64,000 nt of DNA from Thecamonas trahens ATCC 50062. Lineage: Eukaryota; Apusozoa; Apusomonadida; Apusomonadidae. The notes under the pieces were generated by a model. It was not told where the DNA came from, ran no database searches, and saw only the letters and a list, made by a program, of their open reading frames with translations. The stretch spans positions 172,981 to 236,980 of the forward strand of contig NW_013657655.1 in NCBI RefSeq assembly GCF_000142905.1, given 5' to 3'. Positions 57,803 to 64,000 of this stretch are shown here, in pieces. How positions within the stretch are numbered: position 1 is the stretch's first letter; every line of letters begins with the position of its first letter. The translations under genes were made by a program, and so were the position numbers.

Positions 57803-59493
57803 CTACAGCTTGACTGAGCCGTACTCGCCGTTCCACTGCTCGTAAGCAGCGAGCGACGATTGCGACACCGAGGGGCGAACGTTTGCGAGGCCGGCCTTAA
57901 AGTCGTCGTAGGAGATGGGCCGGATTTGGCTGGCGGCGACGTTGCGGACGGCAAGGCCGAGTTCGCGGACCGGGCCCAAGGCGGCGTCGCGGCACAGTGT
58001 GGCAATGTCTGCGCCCGAATAGCCGTCGGTAGCGGTGGCGATTTTGCTCAGCTGGCGCTTGGTGAGCGAGGTGTTGTGGCCGTCGAGAAGAGCGGCGATC
58101 ATGGCGGAGCGGGCGGCTGCGTTGGGAAGTGAGATGTAGATGCGCTTGGCAAAGCGGCGGCGGGCGGCCTCGTCGATGTCCTCGGGCCGATTTGTGGCGG
58201 CAAGGATGACAATGCGGTCGTCGGCCGACGTTGTGGCGCCGTCGAGCTGGACAAGGAACTCGGTCTTGAGCCGGCGCGAGGCCTCGTGCTCGTCGGCCTT
58301 GCGGGCCGAGAGAAGCGAGTCGATCTCGTCAATAAAGATGATCGACGGCTGGAGGTAGCGGGCGACAGCAAAGAGAGCGCGGACGAGCTTCTCCGACTCG
58401 CCAACGTACTTGGAGGTGAGTGACGAGGCTGAGATGGAAAAGAACGTGGCGTTGGCCTCAGATGCCACGGCCTTGGCGAGCAGCGTCTTGCCGTTTCCGG
58501 GCGGACCAAAGAGGAGCAGGCCCTTGGGCGGCGCCCGAAGGCCCGAAAACAGCTCCGGGTTGAGCGCCGGGAGAATGACCATCTCCTGCAGAGCCTGCTT
58601 GGCGTCGTCCAGGCCGATGATGTCGTCCCAGGCGACAGAGGTACCCGAGTCGACGATCTCGTTGAGAATAAGCTCTTGCAGCGCCTTGTCCACGCCCTGG
58701 AGGTACTTGGTATCCCCACCTCTGACCCGCGCCGCTCCACCAGACGACGCCGCCGCTGCCGACGCTCCGGAAGCTCGAGCCGGCCGCGAACCACGGCCAC
58801 GAGACCTTGCCGCTGATCGTGCTGATGTTGGCCGCGAACCACGGCCACGAGACCTTGCCGCTGAGCTTGCCGGTGGTGGGCGCGAGGATCGCATCGACGG
58901 CGGCGGGCGTGAGAACTGTGACTTGCGAACGCCACGGGTAGCCGGTGACGTCAGGTCGTGCGGCGGATTGCGAGCCAGGGCCGGGGCCGGGGCCGGGGCC
59001 GGGGCTGGGACAGGGGCAGGAGCGGGTGGGGCGACGGGCTGTATGGCGTGTTCGGGGTGTGAGTGGGGGAGCGGGGAGGGGGAGGGGGTGCGGGAGGGGG
59101 GTGCGGGGAGGCGGTGTGGGCGGTGCGTACCTTGCCAAACAGGCGCTGGAAGAACGAGGGCGAGGACGGGTCGGTGGGCATGGGATTCGGGGGAGGTGCT
59201 GCAGAGGCACGGGCGGCATCGGCTTGGAGGATGTCGATGCGGTCGAGGACGGACTCGAGGGTCTTGGCGATGGTGGCGTGGGCGGTGCGGGCGGCGGGGC
59301 GGTCGCGCGGGGCAAAGCGCAGCTGCATGGCGGAGGCCAGTAGGCCCGCGCCTTCAGTGTAGAGTGCGAGGGCCTCGGTAGGCCGTCCGGCCTCTTCATG
59401 GTCGATGGCCGCGTGCACAAGTTGCTTGGCCGAGGTGTGGAGCTCGTTCTGCTGTCGTAGCGTGGCGGCTCTGCCCCCGTTCGCCACTGACAT
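57803..59493 (-). CDS. SPAST: Microtubule-severing AAA ATPase spastin
   Basis: Exon 1 is 59131-59493 and exon 2 is 57803-59038. The 92-nt phase-0 intron runs GTACGC...ATACAG. The 532-residue product has an N-terminal MIT domain ([33 protein letters not shown]) that binds ESCRT-III tails, then a Pro/Ala/Arg-rich linker, then the AAA core. Visible motifs are Walker A GPPGNGKT, pore loop [12 protein letters not shown], Walker [12 protein letters not shown], sensor [17 protein letters not shown] and the C-terminal YDDFKAGL helix. MIT plus this meiotic-clade AAA core fits spastin better than katanin; fidgetin is the main alternative. It severs microtubules by pulling tubulin tails, for example at midbodies or basal bodies (family knowledge). 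Confidence 0.87.
58782..58864 (-). repeat. 35-bp direct repeat in the spastin linker
   Basis: Two identical 35-bp copies start at 58782 and 58830 (48-bp period). They encode duplicated [10 protein letters not shown] units just before the AAA core. Confidence 0.88.
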
Positions 59494-59646
59494 GTGCTGC
59501 TGGCAGGAGGGAGAGAGGCGTGGCGCGTCCGGCCAGCGTTCGACGGCGCGAGGGGAGGATGGATGGGATGACGGGAGTGGGTGTTCACATTCAAGGCGAT
59601 CGGACAGGGGGGGGGAGGGAGGGGAGGGAGGGAGCGGGGCGGCGGC

Positions 59647-60747
59647 TCATTGCCGATAGCCTGCAAAGCGAGTCGAGGGCGCGCCAAGAGCCGAGGTGTT
59701 TGCGCCTGTTGCAGTGGCGGAGCGTGAGGAGCCACGCCAAGAGCCAGACGAGTGGCGGCCACCTCGGCGGCCACCGCGGCCGCCTCGGCGGCCTGCAGTC
59801 CGCTGCGAAGGCGGATGGACGCGCTGGGCGTTGGCAGGCTTGGGATCGCGGCAGCGGCCGCAGTTGGGGTATGTGACAAAGTTCTTGGCCGAGCACTTGG
59901 GACACTTCCAGTCGCCGGGGTGGTAGCCGCGGACAGCGTGGGCGACGCGGAGGCGGGTATTCTTGAAGGGGTGCATGGAGGATCGGGCAGCAGCCTTATC
60001 GGCCGAGGCTGCAGCGCGGTAGGTAAGGAGAACGTAGCCTTCGCGCTCTTCGGCGACGACGGCAGGCTCGGTCCCGTTCTTGCGAATCTCGCCATACTTG
60101 GTCATGTGCTCGACAAGGGCGTCGAGGTCGAGCGGGCGTGGGTAGCTGGTGATCTTGACGGTCACCATGTCCTCACCGCGCTGCTTCTCGCGCGGCGGAA
60201 CGGGCGGGACCCAGCCCTCAGGCGGCTCGGTCGGCGCAGGCTCACCGGCCTCGTACGCCTTGACGTAGCGGTCGTTGGAGCCGCCCTTGCCGTACTTTGC
60301 GAACCAGGCTGACCAGGCCTCGTGGCGCGCCGTCGGATCGCGGGCCGCCGCCGCCCGCATGTACCGGGTGCGGACGCCGCGCGAGGAAGCCTCGGCCTGT
60401 GCCCTGTAGAACTCGGCCCACTCGTCGGCCCACTCGCCGCCGGATGCCTCGGCCACTAGCGCCTGGTGAGCATAGTACTGCGCCCACTGCGCAGCGTAGC
60501 CCGGCGGGCCAGCCGCGGCGGGTGCCGGCTCTCGAGTCGCATTCGGCTCGGACGTGGCGGGTGCGGCGGAGGCGGCAGTGGAGGCGGCGGTGGAGGCGGC
60601 GGAGGCAGGCTCAGCCTCTTCCTCGGAGATGGGTGCAGTACTGGGAGGGGCTTGCTCATTGGCAGCAGTGGGAGGAGAGCCAGCGACGAGCTCCATCTCC
60701 ACCGGCTCGGTGGGCATGGGCTCGGCAGAGCCAGTCACGTCGGCCAT
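59647..60747 (-). CDS. RNA-binding protein with RRM-like domain, RanBP2-type zinc finger and RGG tail
   Basis: A 366-residue protein from ATG 60747. The N-terminus is Pro/Glu/Ala-rich and includes Tyr/Ala/Trp segments (YAAQWAQYYAHQALVAEA). An RRM-like domain lies at about 194-275 (VTVKITSYPRPLDLDALVEH, then EREGYVLLTYRAAASADKA). It is followed by one RanBP2-type zinc finger with four cysteines (DWKCPKCSAKNF, then CGRCRDPKP) and an Arg/Gly-rich tail (RRGGRGGRRGGRHSSGSW). RRM plus RanBP2 finger plus RGG resembles the FUS/EWS/TAF15 family, although the order and the N-terminus are not diagnostic. A role in RNA binding or splicing is inferred. Confidence 0.78.
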   Translation of the reverse strand: MADVTGSAEPMPTEPVEMELVAGSPPTAANEQAPPSTAPISEEEAEPASAASTAASTAASAAPATSEPNATREPAPAAAGPPGYAAQWAQYYAHQALVAEASGGEWADEWAEFYRAQAEASSRGVRTRYMRAAAARDPTARHEAWSAWFAKYGKGGSNDRYVKAYEAGEPAPTEPPEGWVPPVPPREKQRGEDMVTVKITSYPRPLDLDALVEHMTKYGEIRKNGTEPAVVAEEREGYVLLTYRAAASADKAAARSSMHPFKNTRLRVAHAVRGYHPGDWKCPKCSAKNFVTYPNCGRCRDPKPANAQRVHPPSQRTAGRRGGRGGRRGGRHSSGSWRGSSRSATATGANTSALGAPSTRFAGYRQ

Positions 60748-60769
60748 TGCCGCCAGTAGGATGGAAGGA

Positions 60770-60842
60770 GGGGTAGGGGTGGGGGAGGTGGGGGTGGGGG
60801 TGGGGGAGGTGGGGGTGGGGGGGAGTGGGGTGGTGGGTGGGC
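60770..60842 (+). repeat. G-rich tract with many GGG runs
   Basis: Repeated gtggggg blocks give more than eight G-runs of three or more in about 70 bp, immediately upstream of the minus-strand RNA-binding gene. The tract has G-quadruplex potential on the plus strand; the gene's coding strand is C-rich. Confidence 0.75.
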
Positions 60843-60971
60843 GTGGCTAGTGCTCGCTAGCGGGCAGAGGTGGTGGCAGCCAGGGGGCCGACAGGGTGTT
60901 GGCAGCAGCGGCGATGGGCGGGCGATGGGCGGGCGTGTGGCCCCCGACGCCACCGCAACCAACGCGCGCTA

Positions 60972-61041
60972 ACGCCCACACACACACACACACACACACA
61001 CGCTCACACACGCACACACAGTATGCCACCACACACGCATA

Positions 61042-61086
<45 letters not shown>

Positions 61087-61145
61087 TACACACACACACA
61101 CTTCACATACACACACTCCCACTCTCACACACACACACTTCACAC
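60972..61145 (+). repeat. CA microsatellite in the leader of the LRRC23-like gene
   Basis: Long CA dinucleotide runs with small interruptions end about 18 bp before ATG 61163. Confidence 0.92.
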
Positions 61146-61162
61146 TCTCTCTCGCCACCCAC

Positions 61163-62173
61163 ATGGCCCGTGCTCTGACCCGCGAAGAGGTGACGGCGCG
61201 GCTGTCGCAGCTGGGACGGACGGCCGACGGGACGCGTGTGGCGTACCTGGCCCTACATGCGCCGTCGCTGGGTGTGACGTCGGCTAAAGTGCTGAGCGAG
61301 TACCCGCATCTGGAAGAACTGGATCTGCATGACAACGCCCTGGTCGACCTCGCCCCGCTCTCGCCGCTGGCTGCCCTGCTCACTCTGGACGTGAGCGGCA
61401 ACGGCCTGGCGAACCTGCTCGACTTTGCTCCGCCGGCCGGCTTGCGGGTGGTCAACTATGCGTCCAACGCGCTGGAGCGGCTGCCGCCGACATTGGCAGC
61501 AGACCACCCGTGCCTCACTACCCTCATCCTCGATCACAACGGCATCGCCGACCTCTCGCCGCTCGCCGGCTTGCAGAGCCTGGTCTCGCTCTCAGTCCGC
61601 CACAACAAGGTCGACGATGTGAGCGTCCTCACCGACCTGCCGGCGCTCAAGGAGCTGGCGCTCTCGGGCAACCACCTGCAGTCGCTGGTCGGCCTCGCTG
61701 CACTGCCGGCGCTCGAGAGGCTCGACGTGGCGAACAACGCCATCACCACCCTCGACGGCTTTGAGTCCGAGCTCGAGTTCCTGTTCGAGGTCGACGCCGG
61801 TGGCAACTTTATTAAGGACGTCGAGCAGGTGGCGCACCTGGCGCCGCTCCCACTGCTCCGCAAGGTGACTCTGGCCGGAAACCCCATGGCTGCCGACGAG
61901 GGCTATCGGACCCGGACCCTCTTCCTCGTCCCGCAGCTGGCCTATCTCGACGGTGGCGAGGTAAGCGCCGAGGACAAGGTGGCCGTCGTCAACATGTACG
62001 ACCCACCGCAGCCGGTCCTCGACTACCGTAAGCACTGCCTCGAGTACGACACTATGCTCGGCGAACACCTCTCGCTCCCGCCGCCGCTGGCTGACCCGGA
62101 CCTCGAGGCGCCGGCCATTTGGGACGGTGAGATCCGGGTCGGCTCGCCGTCGTCGCGCGGCTCGACACCGTGA
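61163..62173 (+). CDS. Leucine-rich repeat protein, LRRC23-like (radial spoke)
   Basis: A 336-residue protein; ATG 61163 follows CA-rich leader sequence. About eight SDS22-type leucine-rich repeats are visible, for example LEELDLHDNALVDLAPLSPL, LTTLILDHNGIADLSPLAGL, LKELALSGNHLQSLVGLAAL and LERLDVANNAITTLDGFESE. The capping end (LLRKVTLAGNPMAADEGYRT, then VPQLAYLDGGEVSAEDK) resembles LRRC23, a radial-spoke head protein of motile cilia. Other SDS22-like axonemal proteins are possible. A structural role in the axoneme is inferred and is consistent with other ciliary-type genes in the window. The stop is 22 bp from the convergent transporter gene. Confidence 0.72.
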   Translation: MARALTREEVTARLSQLGRTADGTRVAYLALHAPSLGVTSAKVLSEYPHLEELDLHDNALVDLAPLSPLAALLTLDVSGNGLANLLDFAPPAGLRVVNYASNALERLPPTLAADHPCLTTLILDHNGIADLSPLAGLQSLVSLSVRHNKVDDVSVLTDLPALKELALSGNHLQSLVGLAALPALERLDVANNAITTLDGFESELEFLFEVDAGGNFIKDVEQVAHLAPLPLLRKVTLAGNPMAADEGYRTRTLFLVPQLAYLDGGEVSAEDKVAVVNMYDPPQPVLDYRKHCLEYDTMLGEHLSLPPPLADPDLEAPAIWDGEIRVGSPSSRGSTP

Positions 62174-62195
62174 TCGCACACGCCTCACCCAACAG

Positions 62196-63251
62196 TCATG
62201 CCGTGACGGCCTTGCGCGGCTGTGCAGCTGCCCCGTGCTTGGCGCGGAACTCGACGACAGAGTACACGACGGCGCCGACCATCGACACGTTGTGGCCGAC
62301 AAAGTTGAGCGGAGTAAAGACGTAGTCGGCGAGGAGGAAGCCGGCGTAGGTAGCGGCAATCGATTTGGTGCATCCGACGACCGACGCGGTGAGCGGCGAG
62401 TTGACCTGGGTGCAGAGATAGTTAAAGTAGTTAATGCAAAAGCCGAGAACGCACGAGGCGGCGAAAAGGGCGGCCATGCCGGGTGTCGCCGCGAGGCGGG
62501 CGACAAGGCCAACTGGCGCGTCCGGGGCGGTCTCCGGGTGGTCGATGTAGAACGGCGGCGCTGGCGGAGCAACGTCCGACGCCGGCTGCCAGAGGCTCGC
62601 ACCGGCGAGCGAGAGGCCGACAAAGACGGCCGAGAAGAGCGAGTTGTAGAAGAGGAGCGTGAAGGAAGAGAGTGCGGCCCGGCCCATGAGCTTCTTCAGC
62701 AAGACCCGCCACAGCGCCGTCGTCACGTTGCACAGAGTGATGAGGGCGTAGCCAGCCGGATGAAAGGCGAGATCGGCGGCGCCGGCGACGGTGGAGCCGG
62801 CGACCATGAGGACCACGGTAGCGGCGATGGTGGGCGAGGGGCGCATGCCGAGGACCCACCACTGGGCAAGCATGGTGAAGAGAATGGAGAACTTGCGGAG
62901 GGTGGAAAAGGTGGGGACCGATGTAAGCGATGTCGCCGCCACGCCAGCCACGTTGTTCACCACATACACCACGTTGAGCGGGAGCAGGCGGACGGCGAGC
63001 GCCCAGCTCGGCTCGAGGGTGAAGGCGATGAGGCCGGCCTCGCGGGCCGAGGCGAGGAGGACAACGGCGGCGACAGCCTGCCAGAACAACAAGAGCGTTG
63101 GCGAGGGGAAGGCATACCAGGCAAAGAGGAGCTTGTTGACAAAGAGTATGGCAAACGATGAGCTGCCGTACGCCACAGCCGCTGCGATCTTGGCTGCCGC
63201 AGACGGCTCGGCCGACTTGGTCTTGCGCCTGCTTGACTCTGGCGGTCGCAT
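62196..63251 (-). CDS. Nucleotide-sugar transporter, SLC35D family
   Basis: A 351-residue protein with about ten hydrophobic helices, starting at ATG 63251. Family segments are VPTFSTLRKFSILFTMLAQW, GAADLAFHPAGYALITLCNV, LLFYNSLFSAVFVGLSL and, near the end, NSPLTASVVGCTKSIAATYA followed by FVGHNVSMVGAVVYSVVEF. The VGCTKS motif with an aromatic/Gly turn after it is typical of SLC35D and of VRG4-type GDP-mannose transporters. These Golgi/ER antiporters import nucleotide sugars for glycosylation (family knowledge); the substrate (UDP-sugar or GDP-mannose) cannot be settled from sequence alone. The first 20 residues are basic and cytosolic. A G-rich stretch (C-rich on the coding strand) and an N gap lie upstream. 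Confidence 0.83.
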   Translation of the reverse strand: MRPPESSRRKTKSAEPSAAAKIAAAVAYGSSSFAILFVNKLLFAWYAFPSPTLLLFWQAVAAVVLLASAREAGLIAFTLEPSWALAVRLLPLNVVYVVNNVAGVAATSLTSVPTFSTLRKFSILFTMLAQWWVLGMRPSPTIAATVVLMVAGSTVAGAADLAFHPAGYALITLCNVTTALWRVLLKKLMGRAALSSFTLLFYNSLFSAVFVGLSLAGASLWQPASDVAPPAPPFYIDHPETAPDAPVGLVARLAATPGMAALFAASCVLGFCINYFNYLCTQVNSPLTASVVGCTKSIAATYAGFLLADYVFTPLNFVGHNVSMVGAVVYSVVEFRAKHGAAAQPRKAVTA

Positions 63252-63293
63252 GGGGAGGAGTATGGGGAAGGGGGGGGGGGGGGGGTCCGATAA

Positions 63294-63522
63294 NNNNNNN
63301 NNNNNNNNNNNNNNNNNNNNNNNNNNNNNNNNNNNNNNNNNNNNNNNNNNNNNNNNNNNNNNNNNNNNNNNNNNNNNNNNNNNNNNNNNNNNNNNNNNNN
63401 NNNNNNNNNNNNNNNNNNNNNNNNNNNNNNNNNNNNNNNNNNNNNNNNNNNNNNNNNNNNNNNNNNNNNNNNNNNNNNNNNNNNNNNNNNNNNNNNNNNN
63501 NNNNNNNNNNNNNNNNNNNNNN
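63294..63522. other. Assembly gap (N run) upstream of the SLC35D gene
   Basis: 229 N bases. Poly-G runs lie close to the left edge and at the right edge. Confidence 0.98.
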
Positions 63523-63707
63523 GAAGGGGGGGGCGGGGGGGGGAGGGGGAGGAGGGGGGTGGAGTGGGTGAGGAGGGGCACAGTCCAGGGGGCAGTGTAG
63601 TATGATACTCGGGGTGAAGAGGGAGGGGGGAGCAGGCACGGATTCGGCCAACTCCGCCTGTACCACTCGACGCACGACGATACCGAACGATCACAAACCT
63701 CACAACT

Positions 63708-64000
63708 TCACAGCTTCATTTTGGCAACCAGCATGTGAACGAGGCGTGAGTAGCGCCAAGTCTCGCCCTTGATACGCTTGAGCCGGAGGCCGTGCAGATC
63801 CATTTTCGGGATACGGCAGATCTCGAGCTCAAAGCGGACGGGAGACTGGGCATCGTCGGGAGGGAGCTCGGCTGGTGCGTCGGCAGCATTGGCTGAGTCT
63901 GCATGGCAGTCGATGCGGTAGGCGGTGCGCGAGTAGCGGATGCCGGCTTCGTCGAGGACGCGGAGGACCTCATCGAGGATGTCGTCTGCGGGCTTGTTCG
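63708..64000 (-). CDS. KA1-domain C-terminus of a CAMK/AMPK-related protein kinase, 5' partial
   Basis: The frame is open to the right edge and ends with TGA at 63710-63708. The visible 96 residues form a KA1 (kinase-associated 1) domain: an early helix (ADDILDEVLRVLDEAGIRYS), the strand FELEICRIPKMDLHGLRLKR, and the closing KGETWRYSRLVHMLVAKMKL. KA1 domains bind anionic phospholipids and restrain the kinase in MARK, MELK, Kin1/2 and Chk1-type enzymes (family knowledge). The catalytic domain would lie to the right of the window. Between strands one and two there is an acidic, Pro-rich insertion. Confidence 0.8.
   Translation of the reverse strand, partial: NKPADDILDEVLRVLDEAGIRYSRTAYRIDCHADSANAADAPAELPPDDAQSPVRFELEICRIPKMDLHGLRLKRIKGETWRYSRLVHMLVAKMKL

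Overview
The window is nuclear DNA from a GC-rich, gene-dense eukaryote. Genes are mostly single-exon or carry one short GT-AG intron near the 5' end. The content includes VPS13, HUS1, MED16, spastin, SLC35D, TMEM258/OST5, a mitochondrial uL10, LIM/SH3 and ankyrin proteins. Several products are of the kind found in flagellated cells: an LRRC23-like protein, an IQ-rich protein with an RIIa-like segment, and an FxP-repeat protein. There is no operon structure, ribosome binding site or bacterial gene. The mix of animal-like genes, a SHAQKY Myb protein and a Tmc-like membrane PAS protein suggests a free-living heterotrophic flagellate, such as an apusomonad of the Thecamonas kind. The organism assignment is inference.

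Layout. 1-1830 (+): 3' part of a LIM/multi-SH3 adaptor. 1806-2501 (-): ankyrin protein, overlapping it tail to tail. 2809-12745 (+): a giant protein with a multi-span membrane region, a very long helical rod, a dual-specificity phosphatase and a gelsolin-like domain. 12836-13907 (-): coiled-coil protein. 14110-15516 (-): HUS1. 15745-17946 (-): ankyrin protein. 18106-18888 (-): mitochondrial uL10. 19971-23858 (+): Tmc-like membrane/TPR/PAS protein. 23890-25773 (-): IQ/RIIa-like/Tudor-like protein. 25992-26882 (-): multi-span membrane protein. 27526-27825 (-): TMEM258/OST5. 28440-31319 (+): MED16. 31323-33145 (-): FxP/RGG protein. 33445-34836 (+): secreted, probably GPI-anchored protein. 34906-47134 (-): VPS13. 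47943-48753 (+): small coiled-coil protein. 48876-51004 (-): HARE-HTH/EPL1-like/PHD chromatin protein. 52409-53463 (+): SHAQKY Myb. 53566-55960 (+): membrane-anchored PhoD-like phosphatase. 56110-57801 (+): WD40 protein. 57803-59493 (-): spastin. 59647-60747 (-): RRM/RanBP2-zinc-finger protein. 61163-62173 (+): LRRC23-like. 62196-63251 (-): SLC35D nucleotide-sugar transporter. 63708 to the right edge (-): KA1 domain ending a protein kinase.

Three genome-wide features stand out. (1) Conserved genes are interrupted at 13 places by single-base frame breaks, 12 of them a missing base and mostly in homopolymers. This looks like draft-assembly undercalling, though biology is not excluded. (2) Gene leaders and most introns are C- or CA-rich and G-poor on the coding strand, and three of the four N gaps are flanked by such G or C runs. 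(3) Convergent genes end within 1-30 bp of each other or overlap, and introns sit near the start codon, with GTACG a frequent 5' splice site.

The genes form no single pathway. The most novel items are protein architectures: the membrane-rod-phosphatase-gelsolin giant, the HARE-HTH/EPL1-like/PHD protein, and the secreted triple-repeat protein.
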